NCBI RefSeq assembly: GCF_014199205.1
Contig: NZ_JACIJD010000005.1
Coordinates: forward strand, 62,001 to 126,000
Length of the DNA: 64,000 nucleotides
Origin: Muricoccus pecuniae
GTDB taxonomy: Bacteria; Pseudomonadota; Alphaproteobacteria; Acetobacterales; Acetobacteraceae
Reading direction: 5' to 3'
The notes below the pieces were generated by a model. The model searched no databases. It was not told where the DNA came from and saw only the letters and a list, made by a program, of their open reading frames with translations. Position numbers and translations under genes: made by a program. Shown here in pieces: positions 26,996-35,963 of this stretch (positions within the stretch are counted from its first letter, which is position 1; the number at the start of each line of letters is the position of its first letter).

Positions 26996-27244
26996 ATGGA
27001 GCCGATCCGCGAATGCCCGCATTGCGGGGAACCGACCGTGCCGAACCGGCTGGCAGACGGCCACGTTGTCTGCTCCTGCGCGGCCGAGCGGGAGCTGCCC
27101 GGCCCGCGGCCTGTCCTTCCTGGGCCGCCTCAGTCCGGCAGGATGGCCGTCGCCTCGATCTCCAGCCGCGCCTCCGGCTCGGCGAGCGCCGAGATGCCGA
27201 GCAGCGCCATGGCCGGGAAGTTGCGGCCCATCACCGAGCGGTAG
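26996..27244 (+). CDS. Possible small zinc-ribbon protein
   Basis: The 82-residue frame starts at ATG 26996 after GGAGAGG, a good ribosome binding site. It begins [13 protein letters not shown] and continues HVVCSCAAE, giving a CPHC...CSC pattern that could bind zinc. The last 40 residues run antisense through the RidA gene and are less convincing. The first 45 look like real protein. It may be a true small gene whose 3' end overlaps ridA on the opposite strand. Confidence 0.4.
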   Translation: MEPIRECPHCGEPTVPNRLADGHVVCSCAAERELPGPRPVLPGPPQSGRMAVASISSRASGSASAEMPSSAMAGKLRPITER

Positions 27245-27531
27245 GCGCGGCCGAGTTCGGGCAGGCTGGCCCGGTACTCCGCCATATCCACCACGTACCA
27301 GGTAAGGCGCCCGATATGCTCCGGCCCCCCGCCGGCCTCGGCCAGCACGGCAAGGATGTTGCGCAGCGCCCTCTCGGCCTGGGCGACGAAGCCCTCGGCG
27401 AAGCGGCCGCTCTCGTCCCAGCCGATCTGCCCGCCGACGAGCACCACGCGCCCCCGCCCAGCGACGCCGTTGGCGTAGCCCCGCGGCGCCGGCCATCCCG
27501 GCGGCTGGAGGATCTCGAGTCCGCTGCTCAT
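27130..27531 (-). CDS. RidA family protein (enamine/imine deaminase)
   Basis: This 133-residue RidA/YjgF-like protein belongs to a family that hydrolyses reactive enamines and imines to ketones and ammonia. Typical features are [13 protein letters not shown] near the start and [12 protein letters not shown] and LEIEATAIL in the later strands. The canonical substrate-carboxylate Arg of RidA proper is not obvious, so it may be a Rid2-7 type subfamily. It is the last gene of the aromatic-CoA operon and overlaps the thioesterase stop by four bases. A role in deaminating a 2-amino ring intermediate would fit the context. Confidence 0.85.
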   Translation of the reverse strand: MSSGLEILQPPGWPAPRGYANGVAGRGRVVLVGGQIGWDESGRFAEGFVAQAERALRNILAVLAEAGGGPEHIGRLTWYVVDMAEYRASLPELGRAYRSVMGRNFPAMALLGISALAEPEARLEIEATAILPD

Positions 27532-28106
27532 TCGGGGCCTCCTTCGGCGCCGCACTCGGCCCTGTAGCGCAGCAGCGCGGCGCGGAGATCGGGCGGCACC
27601 GGCACGCTGCGGCGCGCGGCAAGGTTGGTGGTGGCGGTGACGAGGTCCAGCCGCGCCAGCTCCTCCTCCCCGCGATGGATGTGCAGGTCGATGGCGTAGG
27701 AGGCGCCGCCGACGCGGCGGATGAGCGGGGTGAGCGCCACCTCGTCCCCCATCAGCCCCGGCCGCATGAAGGTCGCGGCGGCGTGGACATAGCCCGTGCC
27801 GATCCCGCGCGCCCCGTGCAGCTCGTGGTAGTCGATGCCGAGCCTCTCCCGGAACAGGTCCTCCATCGCCCCGTTCGCCAGGACGAACCAGTTGGCGAAG
27901 AAGACGATCCCCGCGGGGTCGCAATGGCCGAAGCGGATGCGCGCCGCGGCGCGGTATGCCGCCGCGGGCAGGGCGGAGGCGGGGATGGGCGCGGGGCGTG
28001 GCGCCCCGCCGCGCTCGGCTCCGTCCGGGGCGAAGGATTCGCCCGGGGCCAGGGGCTGGCCCGGGGGCAAGGATTGCCCCGGGGGCAAGGGTTGCCCCGG
28101 GGTCAT
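27528..28106 (-). CDS. Acyl-CoA thioesterase with repeated proline-rich N-terminus
   Basis: The 192-residue protein has a hot-dog domain from about residue 50, with the catalytic motif RFGHCDPAGIVFFANW typical of 4-hydroxybenzoyl-CoA thioesterases (Asp nucleophile or base). It probably releases a product from CoA in the aromatic pathway. The first 30 residues are a tandem PGQ(P/S)L(P/A) repeat, not part of the fold. The start at ATG 28106 overlaps the ligase stop as ATGA, which supports it. ridA follows with the same overlap. Confidence 0.88.
   Translation of the reverse strand: MTPGQPLPPGQSLPPGQPLAPGESFAPDGAERGGAPRPAPIPASALPAAAYRAAARIRFGHCDPAGIVFFANWFVLANGAMEDLFRERLGIDYHELHGARGIGTGYVHAAATFMRPGLMGDEVALTPLIRRVGGASYAIDLHIHRGEEELARLDLVTATTNLAARRSVPVPPDLRAALLRYRAECGAEGGPE
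28041..28102 (-). repeat. 18-bp tandem repeats at the thioesterase N-terminus
   Basis: About three and a half imperfect copies of an 18-bp unit (plus-strand form GCCCGGGGGCAAGGATTG) code for six-residue PPGQ(P/S)L units. They begin immediately after the start codon. The copy number may vary between strains. Confidence 0.85.
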
Positions 28107-29761
28107 GGATTGGCCATCCGCCGCAGGGCGAAGCGCTGGAGCTTGCCGGATTCCGTGCGCGGCAGGGCTTCGAGGAACTCGATCACCCGGGGATACTTGT
28201 AGGGCGCGATCTCGGCCTTCACATGCTCCTGCAAGGCCTTCGCGAGCGCCTCGCCCGGCTCGTGACCGGGCCGCAGCGCGACATAGGCCTTCACCAGCAT
28301 CCCGCCCTTGCCGTCCGGCGCGCCGACGACGCCGCACTCGCGCACCGCGGGGTGGGTGAGGAGCGCGCCCTCCACCTCGGGCCCGGCGATGTTGTAGCCG
28401 GCGGCCACGATCATGTCGTCGCCCCGGCCCTGGTAGCGAAAGTAGCCGTCCTCGTCCTGGATGTAGACGTCGCCGGTGATGTTCCAGCCGCCGCGGACGT
28501 AGTCGGCCTGCCGGGGATCGTCGAGGTAGCGGCAGCCGATCGGGCCGCGCACGGCGAGCCATCCCGGCGTGCCGCGCGGCACCTCCCGCCCGTCCGCATT
28601 CACCACGCGGGCCTGATAGCCGGGCACGGGAAGGCCGGTGCAGCCCGGGCGCAGGGAGTCCTCCGGCGCGGCGATGAAGATGTGCAGCATCTCCGTCCCG
28701 CCGATGCCATCCATCAGCCGGATGCCCGTCGCCCTCTCCCACGCGTCGAAGATCGCGCGCGGCAGGGTTTCCCCGGCCGAGACGCATTTGCGGAGGGAGG
28801 AGAGGTCGAAGCCCTCCGCCTTGCCCGCCATCACGCGATAGGCGGTCGGGGCGGTGAAGGTGATGGTGGCACGGTACTTCTCGATCGCGGACAGCAGCTC
28901 GTCCGGCCCGGCCTTCTCCAGCAGGATGCCCGTGGCGCCCACGCGGAAAGGGAAGAGCACGAGGCCGCCGAGGCCGAAGGTGAAGGCCAGAGGCGCCGAG
29001 CCGATGAAGCGGTCATCCGGCCCCGGGCGCAGGACGTGGCGGGAATAGCCGTCGCAGATCGCCAGCATGTCCCGGTGAAAGTGCATCGTGCCCTTGGGCA
29101 GGCCGGTCGTGCCCGAGGTGAAGCCGATCAGGCACACGTCGTCGGCCGCGGTGTCGCAGGCGGTGAACTCCGCCGGCTGGGCCGCGCAGCGGGATTCGAG
29201 ATCGCCGTCTCCCCAGAAGGCGAGATGGCGAAGATGCCCCGACGCCGCGGCGGCCTTGTCCATCTCCTCGCGCAGCTTCGCGTCGCACAGGGCGTGGCTG
29301 ACCCGCGCCTTCTCCAGCATTTGCCCCAGCTCCTTCGCGCGGAGCAGCGGCATGGTGGCCACGACCACGCCGCCCGCCTTCAGCACGGCGAGATAGGTCG
29401 CCGTCATCCAGGCGTTGTTCGCGCTGCGGAGCATCACGCGGTTGCCCGGCACCATGCCGAGCTCGCGCGTCAGCACGTTGCAGATCCTGTTCACGCGCTC
29501 CTGCAGTTGCCGGTAAGTGAGCGTCTCCTCCGGCGTGATAATGGCGGGATGGTCGCCCCGGCCCCTCTCGACATTGCGGTCCAGCAGCTCGACGGCGCAG
29601 TTCAGGCGGGTGGGATAGCGGTAGTCGTCGAGGTCGAAGAGAAGCTCGGGCCACTGCTCGCGCGGGGGCAGGTTGTCGCGCGGGAAGCTGTCGAGATGGG
29701 CGCTCGGCGCGAAGTCCGGCGTCGCGCCGGACCAGGCGGCGATCATGGTGTCGGTTTGCAT
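28103..29761 (-). CDS. Benzoate-CoA ligase family protein, probable 2-aminobenzoate-CoA ligase
   Basis: This 552-residue AMP-forming acyl-CoA synthetase activates an aromatic acid with ATP and CoA. Motifs include LIGFTSGTTGLPKGTMHFH (P-loop A3), SAGETLPRAIFDAW, YIQDEDGYFRYQGRGDDM (A7-A8) and PRTESGKLQR with the catalytic Lys. The overall sequence matches benzoate/2-aminobenzoate-CoA ligases. Context with the anthraniloyl-CoA monooxygenase-type gene favours 2-aminobenzoate. The start is ATG at 29761, overlapping the acyl-CoA dehydrogenase 3' end by 19 bases. The ATG at 29746 is an alternative. Confidence 0.9.
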   Translation of the reverse strand: MQTDTMIAAWSGATPDFAPSAHLDSFPRDNLPPREQWPELLFDLDDYRYPTRLNCAVELLDRNVERGRGDHPAIITPEETLTYRQLQERVNRICNVLTRELGMVPGNRVMLRSANNAWMTATYLAVLKAGGVVVATMPLLRAKELGQMLEKARVSHALCDAKLREEMDKAAAASGHLRHLAFWGDGDLESRCAAQPAEFTACDTAADDVCLIGFTSGTTGLPKGTMHFHRDMLAICDGYSRHVLRPGPDDRFIGSAPLAFTFGLGGLVLFPFRVGATGILLEKAGPDELLSAIEKYRATITFTAPTAYRVMAGKAEGFDLSSLRKCVSAGETLPRAIFDAWERATGIRLMDGIGGTEMLHIFIAAPEDSLRPGCTGLPVPGYQARVVNADGREVPRGTPGWLAVRGPIGCRYLDDPRQADYVRGGWNITGDVYIQDEDGYFRYQGRGDDMIVAAGYNIAGPEVEGALLTHPAVRECGVVGAPDGKGGMLVKAYVALRPGHEPGEALAKALQEHVKAEIAPYKYPRVIEFLEALPRTESGKLQRFALRRMANP

Positions 29762-30921
29762 CGTGCCGCCTCCTCGGCCCGCGCACGTTCCGCACGGGCG
29801 ATGATGATCCGCTGCACTTCGCTGGCACCCTCGTAGACGCGCAGCGCGCGTACCTCCCGGTACAGTTTCTCCGCCGGGTGATCGCGGACGACGCCGTGAC
29901 CCCCGTGGATTTGCACGCAGCGGTCGGCCACGCGCTGCGCGGCCTCCGTCGCGTGGAGCTTGGCCATGGACGCCTCCCGCGAGACGCGGGGCGCGCCCGA
30001 ATCCTTCAGCCAGGCGGCGCGATAGACGAGGAGGGCGGAGGTCTCCACATCCACCGCGCTCTCCGCGATGGCGGCCTGGGTCATCTGCTGGTCGAAGAGG
30101 GGGCCACCGAAGAGCTGGCGGCCCGAGGCGCGGGCCACCGTCAGGTCCAGCGCGTGGCGGGCGAAGCCGAGCGCCGCGGCGCCGACGGTGGCGCGGAAGA
30201 CGTCGAGCGTGGCCATGGCCACCTTGAAGCCCTCGCCCGGCGCGCCGAGCCGGTGCGCATCGGGCACGCGCACTCCCTCGAAGCGCAGGGTCGCGAGCGG
30301 GTGTGGCGCCGAGACCTCGATCCGCTCGGCGATGGTGAGGCCCGGCGTGCCGGCGGGCACGAGAAAGGCCGTCAGCCCTCTGGCACCGGGCGCCTCCCCC
30401 GTGCGCGCGAAGACAGCATAGGTCGCGGCGATGCCACCATTGCTGATCCAGGTCTTGCTGCCGTCGATCCGCCAGTGGCCGTCGCTCTCGCGCGTCGCGG
30501 TGGTGGAGAGGGCCGCGACATCCGAGCCCGCCTCGGGCTCGCTCAGCGCGAAGGCAGCGAGGGAGGTCCCGGCGCGCGCCGCGGGAAGCCAGGCCTCGCG
30601 CAGCGCGGGGTCGCCGAAGAGCGTCACGGAGCCCGTCCCGAGACCCGCCATGGCGAAGGCGAAATCCGCAAGGCCGGAGTGGCGAGCAAGGGTTTCCCGC
30701 GCGATGCACAGGCTGCGCACGTCGAGCCTGCCGCTTTCCGGCACGGCCATGCGGAGCAGCCCTGCCTCGCCCATCGCGCGGGTCAGGTTTCGCACGGCCT
30801 CGTCCGTGTCGCCCTCCGAGAGGCGCGCGGCATTCGCTGCCGCCCAGGCCTCGACCTCCTCCGCCCAGTCCCTGTGCCGGGTTTCGAGGAAGGGCCAGAG
30901 AAGGAAGTCGCGGTCGGCCAT
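29743..30921 (-). CDS. Acyl-CoA dehydrogenase
   Basis: The 392-residue flavoprotein oxidises an acyl-CoA at C2-C3 and passes electrons to ETF. It has [11 protein letters not shown] and TWISNGG (FAD and substrate regions), the C-terminal [20 protein letters not shown] and [15 protein letters not shown]. The Glu in VYEGASE is at the family's catalytic-base position. In the operon it sits between enoyl-CoA hydratase and ligase, consistent with beta-oxidation of a reduced ring CoA ester. The start is ATG at 30921, one base shared with the hydratase stop. Confidence 0.92.
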   Translation of the reverse strand: MADRDFLLWPFLETRHRDWAEEVEAWAAANAARLSEGDTDEAVRNLTRAMGEAGLLRMAVPESGRLDVRSLCIARETLARHSGLADFAFAMAGLGTGSVTLFGDPALREAWLPAARAGTSLAAFALSEPEAGSDVAALSTTATRESDGHWRIDGSKTWISNGGIAATYAVFARTGEAPGARGLTAFLVPAGTPGLTIAERIEVSAPHPLATLRFEGVRVPDAHRLGAPGEGFKVAMATLDVFRATVGAAALGFARHALDLTVARASGRQLFGGPLFDQQMTQAAIAESAVDVETSALLVYRAAWLKDSGAPRVSREASMAKLHATEAAQRVADRCVQIHGGHGVVRDHPAEKLYREVRALRVYEGASEVQRIIIARAERARAEEAARCKPTP

Positions 30922-31730
30922 CAGTCGCCCCTGAAAACCGGGCGACGCTTGGCCGCGTAGGCCTCGTAGGCCCGGCGGAAATCCTTCGTCGTCATGCAGA
31001 GCGCCTGGGCGACCGCCTCCGCCTCGATCGCCTGCTCGATCGACATGGCCCATTCCATCGCCAGCATCCGCTTCGTCATGGCGTTGGCGAAGGCCGGCCC
31101 CTCCGCGATGCTCCGTGCGAGCCCGGCGGCGGTCTCCATCAGCGCCTCCGGCTCGACCGTGCGCGAGAAGAAGCCCCAGTCCAGCCCTTCCTGCGCGGAC
31201 ATGGAGCGGCCGGTGAAGAGCAGCTCGGAGGCGCGCCCCTGGCCGATGATGCGCGGCAGCATCGCGCAGGCCCCCATGTCGCAGCCCGCAAGGCCGACGC
31301 GGTTGAACAGGAAGGCCACCTTCGCCCGCGGCGTCGCGAGGCGGAGGTCGGAGGCCATGGCGATGATCGCGCCGGCCCCCGCTGCCACCCCGTCCACCGC
31401 CGCGACGATCGGCTGCGGGCAGGCGCGCATGGCCTTAACGAGATCGCCCGTCATCGCCGTGAAGCGCATCAGCCCCTTCGTGTCGCGCTCCAGCAGCGGC
31501 GCGATGATCTCGTGCACGTCGCCGCCCGAGCAGAAGTTGCCGCCCGTGCCGGAGATGACGATGGCCCCGGTCTCATCATCCCCGGCGGCGGCGCGGAACA
31601 GGGCGACCAGCTCGGCATAGGAATCGAAGGTCAGCGGGTTCTTCCGCTCGGGCCGGTCGAGGAGGATCGTGGCGACGCCGCCCTCCACGCTCAGCCCGAC
31701 ATGCCGTGCCTCGAAACCGCCGAGTGTCAT
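30921..31730 (-). CDS. Enoyl-CoA hydratase/isomerase family protein
   Basis: This 269-residue crotonase-fold protein has the oxyanion-hole motifs [14 protein letters not shown] and [15 protein letters not shown]. The usual hydratase Glu pair is not exact; the second loop reads [19 protein letters not shown], so it could be a hydratase, isomerase or ring hydrolase. It overlaps marR by four bases and the acyl-CoA dehydrogenase by one base. It should act on a CoA ester in the same pathway. Confidence 0.9.
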   Translation of the reverse strand: MTLGGFEARHVGLSVEGGVATILLDRPERKNPLTFDSYAELVALFRAAAGDDETGAIVISGTGGNFCSGGDVHEIIAPLLERDTKGLMRFTAMTGDLVKAMRACPQPIVAAVDGVAAGAGAIIAMASDLRLATPRAKVAFLFNRVGLAGCDMGACAMLPRIIGQGRASELLFTGRSMSAQEGLDWGFFSRTVEPEALMETAAGLARSIAEGPAFANAMTKRMLAMEWAMSIEQAIEAEAVAQALCMTTKDFRRAYEAYAAKRRPVFRGD

Positions 31731-32236
31731 TCCCCGTCCTCCGAGATGGCCGCGCGCACGCCGCGCCGCGTGCGGTCGAGCAGGCGGAGCAGGGAGGCGC
31801 GGTCGGTGGCGGAGAGCCCGCCGAGAAGCTCCGCCACCCAGCCCTCATGCGCCGCCGACTGCCGCGCGAACTCGCGCCGCCCGCCGGGCGTGAGGCGCAG
31901 CGTCACGGCACGACGGTCCTCCCGCACGGCGCGGCGCTCGATCAGCCCCTCCTCCTCCAGACGGGCGGCGAGGCCGGTCACGTTGCCGCCGGTCACCATC
32001 ATGCGCCGGCTGATCTCGCCGGGAGTGAGGCCGTCCGGCGCGCGCTCGAGCTGGGCGAGGAAGTCGAAGCGGGGCAGGGTGGTGTCGAAGTTCAGGCGCA
32101 GGCGGCGGCGGATCTCGGCCTCGATCAGCCGGGCGCAGGAGAGCAGGCGCAGCCATAGGCGGAGATCGTCCTTGTGCCCGGCGGGCGCGTGGGCGAGCGC
32201 GGTCTCGGCATCGACATGGGTATCGGGCGGGCTCAC
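31727..32236 (-). CDS. MarR family transcriptional regulator
   Basis: This 169-residue winged-helix repressor has the HTH region [24 protein letters not shown] and the wing [22 protein letters not shown]. MarR proteins in aromatic-CoA clusters are usually released from DNA by the aryl-CoA. It lies within the operon between the SDR and hydratase genes, overlapping each by four bases, so it is probably autoregulated. The repeated site in the 32986-33101 gap is its likely target. Confidence 0.9.
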   Translation of the reverse strand: MSPPDTHVDAETALAHAPAGHKDDLRLWLRLLSCARLIEAEIRRRLRLNFDTTLPRFDFLAQLERAPDGLTPGEISRRMMVTGGNVTGLAARLEEEGLIERRAVREDRRAVTLRLTPGGRREFARQSAAHEGWVAELLGGLSATDRASLLRLLDRTRRGVRAAISEDGE

Positions 32237-32985
32237 GGCACCTCGCCCCCGTCGATGGCGAGGGCGCGCCCGTTCACAGCGCCTGCCGCCTCCCCGCAGA
32301 GGAAGAGCACGGCGGCGGCGACCTCATGCGGCTGCACCAACCGGCCCTGCGGGTTGTGCCGGGCCAGCTCGGCCCGCGCCTCGGCCTCGCCGCGGCCGGT
32401 CTTCTCCATGATCCGAGCAACGCTCTCGGCGACGATGTCGGTCTCGGTGAAGCCGGGGCAGACCGCGTTCACGGTGACGCCCTTGGCCGCCACCTCCAGC
32501 GCGAGGGCCCTGGTCAGGCCGAGCAGCCCGTGCTTCGCGGCCGTGTAGGCGGTGACATAGGGATAGCCGCGCAGCGCGGCCGTGGAGGCGATGTTCACCA
32601 CGCGGCCCCAGCCCTCGGCCAGCATGGCGGGAAGAACGGCGCGCGTGGCGGAGGCGGCGCCGAGCAGGTTCACGCGCAGCATCCGGTCCCAGAGATCGTC
32701 GCCGGTCCGCAGGAAGGGCGCGCTCTCCGCCGCGCCGGCGGCGTTCACTAGGATGGCGGGTGCGCCGCAGCGGGAGAGTGCCGCGGCGAAGGCGCCCTCG
32801 GCCGTGACATCGGCGATCTCGAAGCCGGCCGCATGTCCTGCCTCCACCGCGGCGCGGAGCGGACCCTCGCGGCGTCCGATCGCGGTGACGCGGGCGCCCG
32901 CCCCGGTGAGCGCGGCGGCGATGGCCAGGCCGATGCCCGACCCGCCTCCCGTCACGATCGCGTGCCGATCCCTCAAGCCGCTCAT
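32233..32985 (-). CDS. Short-chain dehydrogenase/reductase
   Basis: The 250-residue SDR has the NAD(P) motif TGGGSGIGLAIA, an NAAG motif (LVNAAGAAES) and catalytic Ser, Tyr and Lys (NIASTAALRGYPYVTAYTAAKHG). It resembles 3-hydroxyacyl-CoA dehydrogenase-type SDRs and could oxidise the hydroxy intermediate of the aromatic pathway. It is the first gene of the leftward operon and is divergent from the monooxygenase/reductase gene. Confidence 0.9.
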   Translation of the reverse strand: MSGLRDRHAIVTGGGSGIGLAIAAALTGAGARVTAIGRREGPLRAAVEAGHAAGFEIADVTAEGAFAAALSRCGAPAILVNAAGAAESAPFLRTGDDLWDRMLRVNLLGAASATRAVLPAMLAEGWGRVVNIASTAALRGYPYVTAYTAAKHGLLGLTRALALEVAAKGVTVNAVCPGFTETDIVAESVARIMEKTGRGEAEARAELARHNPQGRLVQPHEVAAAVLFLCGEAAGAVNGRALAIDGGEVP

Positions 32986-33003
32986 CCGATGCCGCCTCGA
33001 TCC

Positions 33004-33015
33004 TTGAAGCCTAAA
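33004..33015 (+). promoter_or_regulatory. Candidate MarR operator, copy 1
   Basis: TTGAAGCCTAAA occurs here, 18 bases upstream of the SDR start on the other strand. The same 12 bases recur 55 bases to the right. The position suits repression of the leftward operon. Confidence 0.55.
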
Positions 33016-33056
33016 ATGTTTCCGCGAGCCGCCGCAAGCCTGTTGAACGCCCGAAA

Positions 33057-33072
33057 AGTTGAAGCCTAAACT
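33057..33072 (+). promoter_or_regulatory. Candidate MarR operator, copy 2
   Basis: AGTTGAAGCCTAAACT contains the second copy of the 12-mer and is an imperfect palindrome, with six of eight positions pairing. It lies 29 bases upstream of the monooxygenase/reductase start, where a repressor would block RNA polymerase. Confidence 0.6.
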
Positions 33073-33101
33073 ATCCCGGGTTCCAGCGAGGAGGCTTCCC
33101 C

Positions 33102-35432
33102 ATGCGGATCGCGGTGATCGGCGGCGGCCCTGCCGGCCTCTACTTCGCCATCCTCATGAAGCGCGACCGCCCGGAGGCGCGGGTGACGGTGGTGGAGCGC
33201 AACCGCGCGGACGACACCTTCGGCTTCGGCGTGGTGTTCAGCGACCAGACCCTGGAGACCTTCGAGCGCGCCGACCGCCCCTCCTACGAGGCGATCACCC
33301 GGGCCTTTGCCTACTGGGACGACATCGAGATCGTCACCAGCCGCGCCGATGGCACGGGCGCCGCCCACCGGATCGGCGGCAACGGCTTCTGCGGATGCTC
33401 ACGCCGCACGCTGCTGATGCTGCTCCAGGACCGCGCGCGCGAGCTGGGCGTGGAGATGGAGTTCGGGCGTGAGGCGACGCCCGAGGACTTTCCCGATGCG
33501 GACCTGATCGTGGCCGCCGACGGCATCAACAGCCCTGTCCGCCAGCGCGATGTCGATCACTTCGCGCCCGAGGTGGACCTGCGCCCGAACCGCTTCGCCT
33601 GGATGGGCAGCACGCGGCCCTTCGACGCCTTCACCTTCTTCTTCAAGGAGCGGCCGGAGGGCATCTTCATCGCCCATTGCTATCAGTACGAGAAAGGTGC
33701 GAGCACCTGGGTGCTGGAGACCGATCCCGCCACCTTCGAGCGCGCGGGCCTCGGCGCGATGGACGAGGCGGCGAGCGCTGCCTTTATGGAGCAGGTCTTC
33801 GCCGAGGAGCTGGGGGGGCACCGGCTCATCACGAACCGCAGCATGTGGCGGCGGTTCCCGATGCTGCGCTGCAAGCGCTGGTCCAGGGGCAATGTTGTGC
33901 TGCTCGGCGATGCCAAGGCGACGGCGCACTACTCCATCGGCTCGGGCACGAAGCTGGCGATGGAGGACGCGATCGCGCTCCATGCCGCCTTCATGAAGGG
34001 CGGCCCAGGCGCCGATGATGTCGAGGCCGTGCTGATGTGTTTCGAATCCGGCCGGCGCGAGGACGTCGAGAAGACGCAGCACGCGGCCGACGTGTCCCTC
34101 GTCTGGTTCGAGCATCTCGACCGCTTCTGGGACATGCCGCCGACGCGCTTCGCCTTCGGCGTGATGACGCGGTCCAAGGCGATTACCTGGGACAACCTCG
34201 CCCTCCGCGCGCCGGAGTTCGTGGAGGAATCGCGCGATCTCTTCGAGGAGGAGGTGCGCGCGGCAGGTTTGCCGGCGCAGCGCGGCGCACCGCCCATGTT
34301 CCAGCCTTTCCGCCTGCGCGGGATGACGCTGCCGAACCGCGTCGTCGTCTCGCCCATGTGCCAGTACTCGGCAACCGACGGCATGCCGGACGACTGGCAC
34401 CTCATGCATTACGGCGCGCGCGCGACGGGCGGTGCGGGCCTCATCTTCACCGAGATGACCTGCGTCTCCCCGGAAGCGCGGATCACCCCGGGCTGCACGG
34501 GGCTCTGGAACGATGCCCAGGAAGCGGCCTGGAAGCGGATCGTCGATTTCGTCCACGCCCATGGGGAGAGCCGCATCGCCCTCCAGCTCGGCCATGCCGG
34601 GCAGAAGGGAGCGACGCGGCTGATGTGGGAGGGAATGGACCAGCCGCTGGAGGAGGGGGCCTGGCCCATCGTCTCGGCCAGCGCCCAGCCCTATTTCCCC
34701 AACAGCCAGGTCCCGCGCGAGATAACCCGGGCGGAGATGGACCGCGTGCGGGACGACTTCGTGTCCGCGGCGCGCCGGGGCGCGCGGGCGGGGTTCGACA
34801 TGCTCGAGTTCCACTGCGCCCACGGCTACCTCATGGCGAGCTTCCTCTCGCCGCTGACCAACCACCGCACGGACGAGTATGGCGGCAGCCTGGAGAACCG
34901 CCTGCGCTACCCGCTGGAGGTCTACCGGGCCCTCCGCGCCGCCTGGCCGGCCGACCGGCCGATGAGCGTGCGCGTCTCGGCGACCGACTGGGCCGAGGGC
35001 GGCGTGACGGATGAGGAGACGCTCGCCATTGCCCGCGCCTTCGCCGAGGAGGGCTGCGACCTGCTGGACGTCTCCACCGGCCAGACCGTCGCCGGCAGCG
35101 CCCCGCATTACGGGCGCATGTTCCAGGTTCCCTGGTCCGACATGATCCGCAACGAGGCGAAGGTCGCGACGATCTGCGTCGGCAGCATCACCAGCGCGGA
35201 CCAGGTGAACACCATCCTGGCGGCGGGCCGGGCCGATCTCGTGGCGCTCGCCCGGCCGCATCTGGTGGACCCCGCCTTCACCCTCCACGCGGCGGCGCGC
35301 TACGGCGTGCGCACGGCCTGCCCTCCCCAGTACCGCTGGGGCCAGGAGGCCCTGCTGCGAAATGCGGCGCGGGAGGAGGCGGATCTGGCGGAGTTGCGCA
35401 GGAAGGCCCGGCCCAAGCGCCACGCGCTGTAA
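33102..35432 (+). CDS. Fused FAD monooxygenase/OYE reductase: 2-aminobenzoyl-CoA monooxygenase/reductase or salicylyl-CoA 5-hydroxylase
   Basis: The 776-residue cytoplasmic enzyme joins two flavin domains. Residues 1 to about 385 are a class A flavoprotein monooxygenase ([17 protein letters not shown], later [20 protein letters not shown]). Residues from about 399 are an Old Yellow Enzyme-like FMN domain ([35 protein letters not shown]). This fusion is the anthraniloyl-CoA monooxygenase/reductase family, which hydroxylates and then reduces the aromatic ring; close relatives are annotated salicylyl-CoA 5-hydroxylase. AGGAGG precedes ATG at 33102. It is divergent from the SDR-led operon. Confidence 0.92.
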   Translation: MRIAVIGGGPAGLYFAILMKRDRPEARVTVVERNRADDTFGFGVVFSDQTLETFERADRPSYEAITRAFAYWDDIEIVTSRADGTGAAHRIGGNGFCGCSRRTLLMLLQDRARELGVEMEFGREATPEDFPDADLIVAADGINSPVRQRDVDHFAPEVDLRPNRFAWMGSTRPFDAFTFFFKERPEGIFIAHCYQYEKGASTWVLETDPATFERAGLGAMDEAASAAFMEQVFAEELGGHRLITNRSMWRRFPMLRCKRWSRGNVVLLGDAKATAHYSIGSGTKLAMEDAIALHAAFMKGGPGADDVEAVLMCFESGRREDVEKTQHAADVSLVWFEHLDRFWDMPPTRFAFGVMTRSKAITWDNLALRAPEFVEESRDLFEEEVRAAGLPAQRGAPPMFQPFRLRGMTLPNRVVVSPMCQYSATDGMPDDWHLMHYGARATGGAGLIFTEMTCVSPEARITPGCTGLWNDAQEAAWKRIVDFVHAHGESRIALQLGHAGQKGATRLMWEGMDQPLEEGAWPIVSASAQPYFPNSQVPREITRAEMDRVRDDFVSAARRGARAGFDMLEFHCAHGYLMASFLSPLTNHRTDEYGGSLENRLRYPLEVYRALRAAWPADRPMSVRVSATDWAEGGVTDEETLAIARAFAEEGCDLLDVSTGQTVAGSAPHYGRMFQVPWSDMIRNEAKVATICVGSITSADQVNTILAAGRADLVALARPHLVDPAFTLHAAARYGVRTACPPQYRWGQEALLRNAAREEADLAELRRKARPKRHAL

Positions 35433-35467
35433 CGCCTCCTTCCCCGGACGATCTGCAACCCCTGGGT

Positions 35468-35492
35468 GGAACGGCCGTTTTCAGGGCGTTCC
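35468..35492 (+). promoter_or_regulatory. Inverted repeat upstream of the DUF2382 genes
   Basis: GGAACG and CGTTCC are separated by 13 bases, 15 bases before the DUF2382 start. GGAAC and CGTT resemble the elements of alphaproteobacterial general-stress (EcfG) promoters, but the 14-base spacer between them is shorter than usual. It may instead be an operator. Confidence 0.35.
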
Positions 35493-35506
35493 ACGAAGAG
35501 GTTGAT

Positions 35507-35908
35507 ATGCCGGACGAGGCCCCCGCCGAGACGGTGATTCCGATCGTGGAGGAGACCCTGCGCGTGGACAAGCGCTTGGTGGAAACCGGGCGCGTGCGCG
35601 TTTCCCTCACCACCGAGGTGGCGGAGGAGATCCTGCGCGAGACGCTTCGCACCCGGCATGCCGAGGTGGAGCGAAAGCCGGTCGGGCGGACCGTGACCGA
35701 GGTCCCGCGCGTCCGGCAGGAAGGCGACCTGCTGATCATCCCCGTCGTCGAGGAGGTCCTCGTCGTCGAGAAGCGCCTCGTTCTCAAGGAGGAGATCCAT
35801 CTCCGCGTGGTGAGCGCGGAGATCGAGGTCGAGCAGCCGGCGACGCGCCGGGTGCAGCATGCGGCCGTGGAGCGGGTGCCGCCCGCCCGGGACGCAACGG
35901 GGTCCTGA
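35507..35908 (+). CDS. DUF2382 (YsnF/AvaK-type) domain protein
   Basis: The 133-residue protein has charged repeats of the form IPIVEETLRVDKRLVETGRV and IIPVVEEVLVVEKRLVLKEE, the pattern of DUF2382. This domain is common in stress-induced proteins linked to DNA photoprotection or desiccation in cyanobacteria and Deinococcus, but its mechanism is unknown. It contains two related half-repeats (about residues 11-50 and 77-115). The next gene carries a larger DUF2382 protein 55 bases downstream, so they probably form a stress operon. Confidence 0.85.
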   Translation: MPDEAPAETVIPIVEETLRVDKRLVETGRVRVSLTTEVAEEILRETLRTRHAEVERKPVGRTVTEVPRVRQEGDLLIIPVVEEVLVVEKRLVLKEEIHLRVVSAEIEVEQPATRRVQHAAVERVPPARDATGS

Positions 35909-35963
35909 GACCGGGCCCAAGTTCAAGAACCAGAGTTCCGCCCCGGCGGAAAAAGGAGTTGCC

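Noticed and set aside
28041-28102. Short tandem repeats considered as a CRISPR array
   Set aside because: The units are adjacent with no spacers and code for a proline-rich peptide.
33102-35432. Monooxygenase/OYE gene considered as two genes fused by sequencing error
   Set aside because: The fusion of these two flavin domains is the normal architecture of this enzyme family, and the linker is continuous in frame.
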